DNA from: Catonia carolina
Lineage: Eukaryota > Arthropoda > Insecta > Hemiptera > Achilidae
Direction of reading: 5' to 3'
DNA: 64,000 bases
NCBI GenBank assembly: GCA_035578175.1
Contig: JAQMRL010000001.1
Coordinates: 434,892,045 to 434,956,044, forward strand
Below are positions 22,359 to 33,375 of the stretch, one piece after another. The notes under the pieces are model-generated. The model was not told the origin of the DNA. It saw only the letters and a program-made list of their open reading frames with translations, and made no database searches. Position numbers and translations under genes: made by a program. How positions within the stretch are numbered: the first letter of the stretch is position 1; each line of letters opens with the position of its first letter.

Positions 22359-23603
22359 ATGGCAACGGAGAACACTAACCTAGATGTTGAACCAAATGGC
22401 AGCGATTCAATATGGGAAACCGTGGTCGGGAAAAAAAGACCACTCTCAAATAGTGATCAAGATTCACGCCTAAAGAAGAGACAAGAAATTGACAATACAG
22501 TGCGTCTTTCTAACTCATTTTCACCTCTGTCAAACACTATGGATGCAACGGAACTACGAGAGGACAAAGTTCCTCCAATATATTTAAAGGGAGTAGCAGA
22601 TGCCAACTGTCTTATAAAAATCCTGAGAGACGTTGGAGGACAGGACTCATTTACTTTAAAAAGCAGCGTCTCTAACGTTATCGTTTACCCGAATTCGCCT
22701 GCAACTTACAGGATATTTGTGCGGTGTCTTGAACAACACAACGCAAATTTTCATACATATCAACTGCCTTCGGAGAAACTTCCAAAGGTTGTTATACGCG
22801 GATTACATCCTTCTGCAAGAACAGAAGATATCCAAGAAGCTTTTCGTCAGTTAGGATACACTGCTGTTACAGTGACAAATGTACTATCTCGCCGAAAAGT
22901 AATTGTGAATGACAAACAAGAAGAAGAAATCATCCGAACACCTTTACCACTCTTTTTTGTAGAAATAAGCAGCGACACATACGACGAGAAGGTTTTTGAT
23001 CTGAAATCTCTTCTTAGCTACAGAATTGTTATTGAAGAACCACGAAAGAAACGCAGTATACCACAGTGTACAAGATGCCAGTCGTTCGCTCACACCAAAA
23101 CCTACTGTCGCCACCCATTTCGATGTGTACGTTGTGGTGAAGCGCATGATTCAAAAATCTGCACAAAAACACGCACGACACCTGCAAGATGCGCTAATTG
23201 CCGGGGCACGCACCCTGCCAACTATAAAGGTTGTCAGGTGTATCAAACATTGCGCAATCAACGACAGCAAAGGACAGCGTCTTCTGCTCCAGCACAACCA
23301 GCAGCAACCACATCATTCAACCAGACAGACTTCCCTCCGCTACCAAACAACACAACAATCAACAACACAGCTTGGCAAAATTCTTCACAACCAGCTACTG
23401 CACGACAAAGAACATACAGCAACACTGAAGACATCAACACTAACCAGTCGTCCCAGTGGCCTCCTGTCGAGTCGCATTCACAGACATCAACTGATTTAGT
23501 AAGTTTAATCACAAATTTAAATAAACTCATCCAACCCCTTTTCAGTCTTCTTTCACAATTAACTAATCTTACACAGTCGCTCGCTCACACATATGCCAAA
23601 TAA
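22359..23603 (+). CDS. LINE ORF1: Gag-like nucleic-acid-binding protein with three zinc knuckles
   Basis: A 414-residue protein of the type found as ORF1 in Jockey-clade elements, where it binds element RNA and forms the ribonucleoprotein for retrotransposition. The N-terminal ~70 residues are polar. Residues ~71-230 form the RNA-binding domain region (for example PPIYLKGVADANCLIKILRD and KVVIRGLHPSARTEDIQEAF, the latter resembling an RRM-like fold). Three C2HC knuckles follow: CTRCQSFAHTKTYC (237-250), CVRCGEAHDSKIC (256-268) and CANCRGTHPANYKGC (278-292). The C-terminal ~120 residues are rich in Gln, Ser, Thr and Asn and end in a leucine-rich segment. The start is the first ATG after a stop-filled leader (GCCATGG context). 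The last 11 bases overlap ORF2 in another frame. RNA binding is inferred from family knowledge. Confidence 0.92.
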   Translation: MATENTNLDVEPNGSDSIWETVVGKKRPLSNSDQDSRLKKRQEIDNTVRLSNSFSPLSNTMDATELREDKVPPIYLKGVADANCLIKILRDVGGQDSFTLKSSVSNVIVYPNSPATYRIFVRCLEQHNANFHTYQLPSEKLPKVVIRGLHPSARTEDIQEAFRQLGYTAVTVTNVLSRRKVIVNDKQEEEIIRTPLPLFFVEISSDTYDEKVFDLKSLLSYRIVIEEPRKKRSIPQCTRCQSFAHTKTYCRHPFRCVRCGEAHDSKICTKTRTTPARCANCRGTHPANYKGCQVYQTLRNQRQQRTASSAPAQPAATTSFNQTDFPPLPNNTTINNTAWQNSSQPATARQRTYSNTEDINTNQSSQWPPVESHSQTSTDLVSLITNLNKLIQPLFSLLSQLTNLTQSLAHTYAK

Positions 23604-24648
23604 CTTACTGACTTGTGGGTCCCTGTCAGTTCTTCTATGGAACGCAAATGGTCTCGCCCAGCACAGAAACGAACTAGACTTTACATTGCATGACAAACGT
23701 ATTGACATAGCTTTAATTACGGAAACACACTTTACTTCACGAACTAGGTTCTTCATTCGAGATTACACAACATACAGAACGGATCATCCAGACAACACAG
23801 CTCACGGTGGTGTTGCAGTAATTATTAAATCATCTTTAACTCATTATCCCTGTCAAAACATTTCCACCCCTTGCATTCAATTCTCCTGCATCGTAGTAAA
23901 AACTCTTCATAAAAATATTACAATCGGTTCTGTTTATTGTCCTCCACGATTTGTTATCTCTCGAGCTATGTTTTCTGACTTCTTTACTAAACTTGGTTCG
24001 TGCTTCCTAGTCGGTGGTGACTTTAATGCCAAACATGTTCATTGGGGCTCTCGATTGAGCACTTCTCGAGGAAGAAATCTTTTTAGTAGTATAACTGTGA
24101 ATAATGTACGTGCAATTTCTCCGAATTCTCCCACTTATTGGCCAACTTCCCCTAGAAAAATTCCGGACCTTCTTGACCTGTTCTTCCAAAAAGGCCTAAC
24201 GAACGTTCCATACGACATTTCGTCTACACCGGACTTATCATCTGACCATTCTCCTGTGTATCTGTCGCTGTGGGCAGAACCCAGTTCCCAAACCAACCCA
24301 ACCTTAGTCGCTGGAGAGACGAATTGGAATAACTTTCGTGAAATTTTAAACGCTTCGTTAAATATACCTATTTTACTGAAAACCGGAGAGGAAATAGAAA
24401 AGGCAATAGAATTCTTTAACGAAACTGTACAGCAGGCTGTATGGACCTCTTCAATCTGTAAACCTCCGAAATTGTACCCAATTTACCCACAATACATTAA
24501 AAATCTTATCACTGACAAACGGCGAGCCAGGAAAAGGTGGCAAAACACTCGATTGCTTGCTGACAAACGTATATTTACTAAATTAACTAATTTACTTAAG
24601 ACTCAACTAAAACTTTTTCGAGATGATAAACGTGATGAACAAATCAGT
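23593..24648 (+). CDS. LINE ORF2, N-terminal endonuclease part, truncated by gap
   Basis: About 352 codons before the N-run encode an apurinic-like endonuclease/exonuclease/phosphatase domain, which nicks the target DNA to prime reverse transcription. Motifs seen are LLWNANGLAQHRNEL (about 14-28), ALITETHF with the metal-binding glutamate (about 39-46), GGVAVIIKSSL, IGSVYCPP, VGGDFNAKHVHWGS (about 138-151) and SDHSPVYLSL with the catalytic Asp-His pair (about 216-225). The linker DKRRARKRWQ follows. The reverse transcriptase domain is not present before the gap and does not resume after it. The ATG overlaps the end of ORF1 by 11 bases in the +1 frame, so translation probably needs reinitiation or frameshifting. 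The continuation of the frame beyond the gap is an artefact. Confidence 0.92.
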
Positions 24649-24748
24649 NNNNNNNNNNNNNNNNNNNNNNNNNNNNNNNNNNNNNNNNNNNNNNNNNNNN
24701 NNNNNNNNNNNNNNNNNNNNNNNNNNNNNNNNNNNNNNNNNNNNNNNN
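24649..24748. other. Assembly gap of exactly 100 N
   Basis: A run of 100 N is a common placeholder for a gap of unknown size, so the true distance and content are unknown. Confidence 0.99.
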
Positions 24749-25109
24749 CACATATCAGAGTGCGTAAATGGAATTTTTAAGTGTTTAAAATAAAAACGGA
24801 ATAAGTAAAGACAGACCAGAAGAACGTATTTAATCATTTACAATTTCCATGATAAAAATATAAATAACATTTCAAAATAAATAAATTCTGAACACTTGTA
24901 CGCAATAAAAAAACAAATAGCGGCGCCATAGTAAATTAAAATCAACAGCTAACAATTTAATTAAAGAATCATTATTTACAATAGAACAATTTGATGAGTT
25001 TCATATCAAATAAATGGTCAACTTTAAAAAAAAGAACCAATTTATGGCGTAATAGTTATCTGATAGGCAACAAAGTAAAAGATCCCAAATTCTAACCCCA
25101 ATAATATTC

Positions 25110-25387
25110 TCGTCGCCAAAATCAGCTGTTTAACAGCTGATTTTCGGAGACGAAGGTTCCTGGTTCAAATCCTAGTACTTTTATACGGATTTGAATACTA
25201 GACAGTGGTTGCCGGTGTACTTTGATGGTTGGGGTTTAATTAACCATACTATCTCAGAAATGGTCGGCCTGGGTCTGTACAAGACTACACCTCATTTACA
25301 CGTCATACACATCATCCTCATCTAATTGGGTCATGTGGTTGCTTATTGTTCTGAATTGAAAAGATTGCAACGTACACATATTAGGAA
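25110..25387 (+). repeat. SINE family C, copy 3, head-truncated
   Basis: Same structure as 20971-21258, part of the duplicated block, lacking the 10-base AAATCCTAGT duplication. Confidence 0.82.
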
Positions 25388-25813
25388 TTTCTATTTCATA
25401 TAATGAATTTATATAATAATTTCACCAACCTTCTTTTTAACTGCGTCACCTTTATTTTTATTCTTACTTACACGTGTTTCGGTGGATCCACCATCATCAG
25501 AGTAAATAAAAAAATTGAAACTAAAAAAATTGTTATCTCACTTATTTAAAATTTACAGAAGATGATATATCTTCAGTCATTTGTATAAAACTCAAATGAC
25601 TGAAATGTTTTATACAAATGACTGAAGATGTACCATCTTCTGTAAATTTTAAATAAGTGAAACAACAATTTTTTTAGTTTCAATTTTTTTTATTACTCTG
25701 ATGTGGTGGATCCACTGAAACACGTGTAAGTAACAATAAAAATAAAGGTGACGCAGTTTAAAAAGAAGGTTGGTGAAATTATTATATAAATTCATTACTA
25801 CATGAAATAGAAA
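25388..25813. repeat. Foldback (long inverted repeat), right copy
   Basis: The duplicate of 21259-21686, with the same arms and centre and a few base differences. Confidence 0.85.
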
Positions 25814-26302
25814 AATAATTTCAAACTGCAGGATGCAATGTAAACATTTATTTTTGAATGAAGATATTAGGAATTAAACAAAAATAATATTCTGAAAATG
25901 ATAGTACATGTTTAAACATACGTTCCACAACGGACAAGTAGGATACTAATAACCAATCTGGTGATATGACTTCAATTAGAAAAAAAAACCTTAACGGATT
26001 TTTTTGACACGTATTGATTTGAATTTAACCAGTGACGCCCACTGGTAAAATGTTCATAACAGCTGGTCACTTTACAAAGCCGTTCGCCTAACCGGCGTTA
26101 TTCAATTTATTATAGAACAACAACTGTACAAAAGCTGACTGATTGGGTAACCCATTAATCGCGTGGATATTTAAAAGCAATTCAATATTCTCTACAAGCT
26201 GACATTTCATTATAATTATTATCAAACAATAGTTTGAAAAAAAAAATCTAAAATTTAATATTATCACACTTAACCAACCACTGTCATAACTAAATGAAAG
26301 CG

Positions 26303-26476
26303 GGCCGCCTCCGTCGGTGTAAAGACTATTTTTTTCGTAACCTTATAACGCGGAAGGTCCCCGGTTCGATTTCCGGCTAGGGTCTAGAAATTTAAGACAC
26401 GTTCAAACCCACCGTTACAATACCCACAGTAGTCGCTAACGACCAAGCTGTTAATGCAACTTTAAACTAAAAAAAA
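26303..26476 (+). repeat. SINE family F, copy 2
   Basis: The head GGGCCGCCTCCGTCGG, the B box CCGGTTCGATTTCCGG, a body with ACACGTTCAAACCCACCGTT and a CAACTTTAAACT end followed by an A-run. The tRNA-like A-box region is disrupted. Confidence 0.78.
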
Positions 26477-26674
26477 AAAATAATAAATTAAGCCAAATTT
26501 AAAAAAAAGTTGCAACTTTAAACAGCTGTGTACTAATTAGGCCTACTATTTAAATTTTAATACAATTTAAAATAACTCTTTCACTAAAAATTAATTGAAA
26601 ATTGTCTCTTTATTTCATTCGCTTACAGTGTACAGTTATCTAAAGACAGAATATTTTTATGTCGTGTTTCGGCC

Positions 26675-26857
26675 GGCCGCATTGGCGTAGTTGGTAACGT
26701 GCTCGCCCTCATCATGCGGTCTTGGGTTCGAATCCCATTCAGGCACGGCATATTTTCATACGTTACAAAAACATCATTTCATCCTTTACCGTCTGCATTA
26801 GCATTAATTGCAGAACAGTCGGACGTTAAACAAAAAAAAAAAAAAAAAAAAAAATGT
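26675..26857 (+). repeat. SINE family E, copy 4
   Basis: The head GGCCGCATTGGCGTAGTTGG, the B box GGGTTCGAATCCC, a standard body and a long A-tail. Confidence 0.87.
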
Positions 26858-27579
26858 GTTTCGCGATTTTACAAAATTTATTTATGAAAATACCTTGTAA
26901 CTTAAAAAGTATTGTGATTTACTGTTAAATTTTATTGCATCATCGTTTTTCATAATTATTACAGAACTAACACGCCAAATTTTATGTTAATCCGTGAAAT
27001 AGTTCTTGTACAATGACGATGTATTTCAAAAAATACGGGTTTTCTTAAAAAACAAAACTAAATGATACATTATCTCATAAGAATTATACATTATCTCTCC
27101 GAAATAATTTTATAAACAAAAAACATGCAAAATACTTTGTTTTACAAAAATACATCATTTCCGACAAGTTTCAGTTACTTAAAAAAAAATAGGTATGTTT
27201 TCTGAAATTGTTTTACATTCCGCATATTGCTTCCCCTCTGCGGGAGGCCATCAAGTTATAGACAGACGGTACTTTTATATTACATCGATAATTGCTTTAT
27301 ACGAGTTGTTAATAAAAACTTTTTAATTAATTTAGTAAACAGTAAAGTACTAGAACAAAATTAATTGTAACCTATATAAGAACTTGCAAAATACGGATAT
27401 ACAGTCACTGCATTAAAATTGCATTTCTTTTCAACAAACCGCACTGATTTGAATCTTAAAGACATTCCTTACATATTATACTCTAATATTTTAATTTGAA
27501 CGGAAGAGAAAAATTATTCTCATTTTTTTTTTTTTGCTTTTGAGACCTTAGTAGATCACTTGAATCAAATAAATGTAGA
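26858..27579. other. AT-rich stretch without recognised features
   Basis: Nothing recognised. Confidence 0.5.
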
Positions 27580-27955
27580 GTCTTAGTTTCTGCATTGTTG
27601 GTGCAGTCTCCTTTTTTCCCCAGTAGTTTTTCATATTCTGGGATCTTGCTAGTCTTGCAGCCTCTGAACAGACTCTAGTGGATTTTTGGGGTTTTTCAAA
27701 TCTGGTGTTAGGGGTGTGAAGAAGTTTTGAGTTTTTCAGTTTTGTTTCTTAGGTCGAGTAGTGTAAGCCCAAGATTGTCCATGTCTTCTTTAATCTCTGA
27801 GATCCACCTTGACGTGGTTTTTTCCCTTTAGTGACTTTTCCGTTAACTGATCCGAGTTTCTGGTGTTCTGAGTTGGCTACATGTCCGAAAAAAGATACCC
27901 TCTTTTTTCTCATCGTGTCTAACATGTTATCCGTTTGTTTATAGACTTCTTTATT
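27580..27955 (-). pseudogene. Decayed LINE C-terminal region, related to the 899-2458 element
   Basis: Read on the minus strand, the right-hand part encodes NKEVYKQTDNMLDTMRKKR followed by VSFFGHVANSEHQKL. This aligns with NKEVYETIEPLTSIIRKKR and ISFLGHILRMEDTRLL of the element at 899-2458. Beyond that the frame is broken by stops and shifts, although DMDNLGL-like and AARLARSQNMKNYW-like scraps remain. No catalytic domain is present. The annotation rests on about 35 aligned residues. Confidence 0.7.
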
Positions 27956-28462
27956 TTATTATTAAAATTTTGTACAAACAAAACAAACAGGATTCTAGAA
28001 TCAGTACGTCTACCGTTTAACTTAATGGTGACTCAACGCAATATAAACTATGGAAAAAATTAAAACCATTTTTTTTTTAGATATAATGTAAAAGCATAAG
28101 AAAAATGAACGTTTCGTCCTTAAACATAAATGAGTATGTATGTGGGATAGGGCCACCTACATAATCCGCGTACCTACCACTTAACATTAGTCCTACATGG
28201 ATGGAATGATGAAACCAATACAAGCCAACAATCAAGAATAAGCGCACAATGCGTCGGTTGAACAAGGCGGCACGTAAAACACAATCGCATTACTAAACTG
28301 AAAATATTTTTTACAAACAAACATGCGCAAACTGAGTCGAAATCACCAACATTCCTTTTACAAACAAAATTTAAAATTTTCACCCGAACAAACCAACAAT
28401 ACATTTCAAACTAGATTAATAAAATCTACTGCATAAAAAACAATTTAAAAACATGTAAACAA
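27956..28462. other. Stretch without recognised features
   Basis: Short overlapping minus-strand frames at 28077-28404 have no recognised motif. Nothing else is seen. Confidence 0.45.
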
Positions 28463-28794
28463 TTTTTTTTTTGTAATCCCTAATTCGTGTACGTTGCAAT
28501 CTGTTGAATTCAGAACAATAAGCAACCCCATGATTAAATGAGGTGAGGATGATGTGTATGACGTGTAAATGAGGTGTAGTCTTGTACAGACTCAGGTCGA
28601 CCATTCCTGAGAGAGTATTGTGAATTGAACCCCAACCATCAAAGTACACCGGTAGCCACTGTCTAGCATTCAAAATCCGTATAAAAGTAACTACCTTTAC
28701 AAGGATTTGAACCAGGAACCTTCGTCTGCGAAAGTCAGCTGTTAAACAGCTGATTTTGGCGACGACTTTACCTCTAGACCAACCCGGTAGGTTT
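28463..28794 (-). repeat. SINE family C, copy 4
   Basis: A full-length minus-strand copy with T-run (A-tail) at the left and the tRNA-like head at the right. The 10-bp target duplication ATGTAAACAA lies at 28453-28462 and 28795-28804. The frame at 28416-28673 is a chance frame of the SINE body. Confidence 0.9.
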
Positions 28795-28939
28795 ATGTAA
28801 ACAAATAAAACAAAAATAATAAGATCTGCTTAAAATACAAAAATTGATTTGTATTTCGGCTGAAATCAAACTCTTTGAACCACCATTAACAGTTGACAAA
28901 TATACTTATCACAGACACGAATTTCAGTTACCAGGTAAT

Positions 28940-29130
28940 TTTTTTTAATCCCAAATGTATGCAAGTTGTAATCCGTTCAATTTAGAACAATACGCGACGC
29001 GATGGCCCAACGAGATGTGTATGACGTGTAAATGAGGTGTATAGTCTTGTGTAGACTGAAACCGACCCTCTCCTAAGAGAGTATGGTTAATTGATGATAC
29101 CCGACCATCAAAGTACACCGGTAAACACCA
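28940..29130 (-). repeat. SINE family C, degenerate 3' part
   Basis: The body blocks GACGTGTAAATGAGGTGTA and CATCAAAGTACACCGGTAA are recognisable with many substitutions. The head is missing. Confidence 0.72.
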
Positions 29131-29229
29131 CCAGATAAATACATGTGCGAACTGAAGAGAAAAATAACTTTGCTATGCCGCGTATGGAAATCGAGATCCT
29201 GACATAAAATTAGGCCTACGTAGTGTGGT

Positions 29230-30403
29230 ATGGTATCCCCGATCCTTCGTTCCGAATCATTCACAAAATCACTGAAACTTCTAGTATATTCCGCTGTAAT
29301 CCGATCTTTTCTTTTTTATGGGTCACCAGTCTGGTGGCCCATATGGTCTGGTGGATATGGACTTAGAATAAATGAGAAAAAAACTAAATTTATGATTGTA
29401 TCGAGAGCAGAACATGGAAATGAAACATTAACAATAGAGCAAACCCAAATAGAAAAAGTAGAGGCATACAAATATCTGGGAACCTGGGTTGATGACAAGA
29501 ATGACCAAAGCAAAGAAATTAAAGTAAGAATTGAAACTGCAAGGCAAGCATTCATAAAATTGAAGACAATGCTAACAAACAAAGACCTTCACATGCCTCT
29601 CAGATTGAGGGCTCTAAGATGTTACGTATTTTCCATCGTACTATATGGAATGGAAGCTTGGACATTGAAGAAACAACACATAAAGAAGATAGAAGCGTTC
29701 GAAATGTGGTGTTACAGGAGAATGTTGAAAATTCAGTGGGTCCAAAAGGTTACCAATGTTGAGGTGCTACGACGTTTAAATAAGGAGTTGGAAGTTATGA
29801 AGAGTATAAAAACAAGAAAACTAGAATATTTGGGTCACATAACCAGAGGAGAAAAATATGAGTTGCTGAGAATTATTATGCAGGGAAGGATCCGAGGAAG
29901 AAGAGGCGTAGGAAGAAGACGCATCTCCTGGCTGAGGAATCTAAGAGAATGGTTCAACTGTAGTTCATTGCAACTATTCAGAGCAGCAGCCAGCAAAGTG
30001 ACCATAGCCATTATGATATCCAACCTCCGATAGGAGATGGAACTTTAAGAAGAAGAAGAAGTCTGGTGGCCCATCCTCTCCAAAACTAATCAAAGAAAAT
30101 TCTCCAGCTTCTGAAACAGAATATTTTCATTATCGTATCCCTAATACAGTTGTCTCAGAAAACCTACTATTCCCATCCCTAATGGACTATCTACAATACA
30201 TCGAGAAAACTTCACGCTTCAGCGAAGTTTTCAGAACAACATATCATCAGAAACATCTACGAAGAGTAGATACTTCATCCGCCGGAAGAAGTATGCATAC
30301 TGCCATTCCACGAATTCCTTTAATAATTCTATTTCCCAGTTGTTCTCAAATAAAAAAACTCCTTAATCCTTCAAATCGTCCTTCACGCGAATCTGAATCA
30401 TAA
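29230..30403 (+). pseudogene. Jockey-type LINE reverse transcriptase C-terminus, split by another LINE
   Basis: The left part (29230-29342) encodes SLKLLVYSAVIRSFLFYGSP then VWWPI, the conserved end of the polymerase thumb in Jockey-type elements. The right part (30061-30403) resumes in the same frame with VWWPILSKTNQRKFSSF, hits a stop, and continues in another frame to MDYLQYIEKTSRFSEVFRTT and ends near SNRPSRESES. The interruption is a second LINE with a 14-bp target duplication. Neither half is functional. The apparent 267-residue protein joining the two is a fusion artefact. Confidence 0.82.
29343..30060 (+). mobile_element. 5'-truncated LINE ((GAA)n-tailed group) inserted in a Jockey-type LINE
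   Basis: The frame runs to the stop at 30033 and encodes GLRINEKKTKFMIVSR (just after the catalytic box), YKYLGTWVDD, CYVFSIVLYGMEAWTL, EAFEMWCYRRMLKI, LEYLGHITRGEKYELL and VGRRRISWLRNLREWF. The FADD box and everything before it are missing. The 3' end is AAGAAGAAGAAGAA. The 14-bp target duplication GTCTGGTGGCCCAT flanks it at 29329-29342 and 30061-30074. This is a clean target-primed insertion, younger than its host element. Confidence 0.92.
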
Positions 30404-30756
30404 TAAAATTTACCTTCAACTGTTCCTTCCTAATATATTAATATTAATAAGAAATCTCAAAAAGTTCCATAATCCTATTCTCCGAGCGATCAGGTGAAAA
30501 TCCATTCACGACATCGCCCATTATGGGTTTCCCACCCATTCTTCAATGATTCGATTCGGTATGGTATCACTGTATGAATTAATATATTGGATCAATATTT
30601 TATTTGGGCTTTTTCCTATATACGTTCGTATTTTTTCTTATGAATGAAGTGCTCTGGTCAACGCATTTATCTGGCTAGAAAATTATTATCATTATTTTTT
30701 TGGAGGAACGTACAGATCTGTCTACAAAAAAAAACTTTTTCAGCCAGTGTATGTTG

Positions 30757-31290
30757 CCAGTTAGCATGTTAGCCGAAAGGCTGGTTTAAACCTCTAGAGG
30801 CTTTACTAAGTAAAACGAGGAGCGTGGCGGTTTACCTTACTGATTGAAAAAGTATGCTTATCAGCATGCCAAGCCCTCTGGAAAGCATCTACTTTTCACC
30901 CTCCAAATTACATTTTCACTTCATTCACCAAAGGGTCTGGCTGTATAATGATGAAATTCATTACTCTCAGAGGAGATAACTGAATAGTGTCTTTTACACC
31001 TTTATGTCTTCTATTCTTAAATGCTTCAGTCATATAATTGGCTGACCATTTGATAAGAAACAGATCAGAAACGGATCTACCTTCCACCCTGCAAATGACA
31101 CCTTCACTTCATTACTCACACAGAAGATAACTCTGACAAGTGTATTTTACACCTCTACCTCTTCTGTTCTTAAGTGCTTCAGTCATATTGGCTGACCATG
31201 TGATAAGAAACAGAACTATTTGTAGCCCTGGAATGAGCAGATCGAGTGCAAATAATTTAATACTCCACCTGCCGCCTGTTATGGGCAAAA
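30757..31290 (+). repeat. Repeat H copy 4, partly duplicated
   Basis: H blocks run from GGCTGGTTTAAACCTCTAG through ACAGATCAGAAA at about 31070. They then restart with CTACCTTCCACCCTGCAAAT and run to CCTGTTATGGGCAAAAG, so the copy holds an internal partial duplication or two overlapping copies. The MNFII frame is broken here. Confidence 0.78.
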
Positions 31291-32186
31291 GAAATTTAAG
31301 ATTTACGTAAAAGAACATTTGTCACTTATGTTGTAACACATTTATAACAATGTTTAATTGGAATTAAATGGGACATATGGCCATATGGCCTGAATTTCGG
31401 AAAGTAGATGTACCAAGAGACTGCTTGAACAAAGATCGAAAGCACACTATACGTTCAAAGGAAGAACTTCCGCATATTGGACCAACATTTTCAAAAGAAT
31501 AGTTGGGAACTGTATGTAGACAGCCCAAAATGTGGAAATGATGGAAACCTATGTACTACAACGGGCTGGTTGTTGTTGTAGATGATGAACAACGACACAA
31601 CAGTTGATTAATACCGAAATTCTTAGAATTGCATTTGTCACTTAAATCACAACATATTATTAAGTACCTACATAATTAGTAGATTATCAACTTATCTATT
31701 GTCGTATGATTTTTAAGCACCTATTCAAATCCACTTAAGCATAAAAGCAGGAAATAATATTATGTACTTAAACAACACGTAACAATTATTCAACAATATA
31801 AAAGAAACCATGATGACGTAGGTCTACTGAGTTAAAAAACCATACAAAGTGAAGATTCTTCAACAATATGAAATTCTAATTCGCCATAACACGATAACAG
31901 TATTAAAAAACAAAAATAATTACGTAAGCATATTCGTGGAAAACATAAACAATCAATTTAGAGAAATAGCTCATAGAGTAGGTCCTCGATTCACCGTGCT
32001 AAAATTAAGCCGGACACCGACGTTAAATCCGAACCTTTAAAAAGGAGTGTGGGAATTTGTGTATTCGTATAAATTACAGTGATCTTACGTACTTCATTAG
32101 GACATCAATCATAATATAAACAAGTTACCGAAAAAAGACAGAAATATTATCAATAACCTATTTATTGTCCTTTATTAAAGAATTTA
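31291..32186. other. Stretch without recognised features
   Basis: A frame at 31849-32040 has no recognised motif. ACATATGGCCATATGG near 31373 is a short palindrome. Nothing else was recognised. Confidence 0.45.
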
Positions 32187-32411
32187 ACTCAAAGTGCTCC
32201 CTTTTACGTAATGAACGATACACTACACACGGACTTAAACGTCCCATACATGAACAATCTGTTCCTACGCATATACACACGATTTAAAAAGAAATTACCC
32301 AATAATCCAAACCAGGTCATTGTTGACCTAGACACACCAAATTTACCAACTGCCCCTATACGAAGACTGAAACGACTCTGGAGTAGGGATATCATGAGAG
32401 GTCAAAATTAA
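32187..32411 (+). pseudogene. Jockey-type LINE reverse transcriptase C-terminal fragment
   Basis: The frame reads LTQSAPFYVMNDTLHTDLNV then PYMNNLFLRIYTRFKKKLPN, NPNQVIVDLDTPNLPTAPI and RRLKRLWSRDIM. This is the characteristic tail after the polymerase domain in Jockey-type elements (APWYVRN...LHRDLN...RF...HPN...RRLKR). A 3' UTR with an AATAAA-like signal and an A-run extends to about 32590. It could be a 5'-truncated copy of an element like that at 22134, but the gap prevents comparison. Confidence 0.85.
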
Positions 32412-32631
32412 AGAAAAATAAAATAAAATAAAATATGAACTAACTTAATGATTACGGTTGGAGTACTGTCAACGGGCAGCGATCTCCTCAGTGTCTTAAA
32501 ATTTGTCAATATTTGTATCCCTTTTTTTATCAAATTTGCTTGTTGTTAATTTTATACAGTTGCAAATAAAAATATATTGTAGTCAAAAAAAATTACGGAA
32601 TTACCAGGCACGTTTGTAAATATTCTCAAAC

Positions 32632-32720
32632 AAAAGAGAGGGGAGGACGAAATGTTTCTTTTCTCAAATGAGCGATGTTAAAAGCGAGACCGGTAAAGCG
32701 AGTACAAAAATCCTCACAAA
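32632..32720 (+). repeat. Diverged copy of the 45964-46305 repeat unit
   Basis: It shares the pattern GGACGAAATGTTTCTTTTCTC, a short AATGAGCGA-like block and ACCGGTAAA with the two tandem units at 45964-46305, at modest identity. Confidence 0.5.
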
Positions 32721-32821
32721 CCAAATATTAACCAATATTTTTCTATGCAACGATTCAAAAACTACGAAAATAGCTACTAGATAATTTATCTAGCTAAAAA
32801 TTATGAAAATAACATTTTCAA

Positions 32822-32970
32822 TTAGCCCAGTAGTGAGCGTGCTACACTGCAGATTGGAGGTCTGGGTTCGATTTCCGAGCAGGGTCTGGAAAAAATATTA
32901 CACGTATTACCCCACCGTTTATAACCCAACGTAGTAGTTAAGACGTTGATGCAACTTTTAATTTAAAAAA
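32822..32970 (+). repeat. SINE family F, copy 3
   Basis: GCCCAGTAGTGAGCGTGCTA head, GGTTCGATTTCCG B box, ACGTTGATGCAACTTTTAAT end and A-tail. The 5' few bases are lost. Confidence 0.8.
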
Positions 32971-33375
32971 AAAAAATACATATAGATTGATCTAAAAACC
33001 ATGTAAGAAAGTTAATTTCCTATGAGTTTACTATAAGGAAAAGATACACGCAAAACACGCCAATACTGTTTGTAACCTATTAAAAAATTATTTGTAGTAA
33101 TTCTCCTTACATCATATTCCCACAATTTAACTTTCCCTCGTTCATATTATATAGGCCTCCATCTTAGTTCACAACGAGGTACGCTATGCACCCACGGCCT
33201 ACAAACGCTACTGGCACCGATAATTCATCTACGCACAGCACGAGAACAATGGGTGATAATTATATACTACTATTATTAACATAGACGCGTTATGAATACG
33301 AAGAATTTTTATCTTTCCTTTTATTCGTAGTTGACTTGTAAACGAAAACAAAATATAATATATAAATAAGATCAT
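32971..33375. other. Stretch without recognised features
   Basis: Nothing recognised. Confidence 0.5.

Larger units (their letters stand above)
22134..24648 (+). mobile_element. Jockey-like non-LTR retrotransposon, 3' part lost at assembly gap
   Basis: The 5' boundary is placed where the left duplication copy diverges from the uninterrupted copy at 26261. A ~225-bp leader precedes ORF1, and ORF2 overlaps the end of ORF1. The N-gap removes the reverse transcriptase domain and 3' end. Both frames are intact as far as they go, so this may be a young, possibly full-length element. Confidence 0.85.
24766..26261 (+). repeat. 1.5-kb direct duplication, right copy
   Basis: It starts 17 bases after the gap and repeats 20626-22133 in the same order and orientation. 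It then continues without interruption past the point where the left copy has the LINE (AAATTTAATAT followed by TATCACACTTAACC). It therefore resembles the empty allele of the LINE insertion. Confidence 0.92.

Noticed and set aside
22944..24189. Other frames overlapping the Jockey-like ORFs (for example 23026-23499, 23258-23530, 24007-24189)
   Set aside because: They are alternative-frame shadows of ORF1 and ORF2, which carry the recognisable motifs.
24749..24780. Continuation of ORF2 after the gap
   Set aside because: The sequence after the N-run is the duplicated non-coding block, and the apparent frame across N is artificial.
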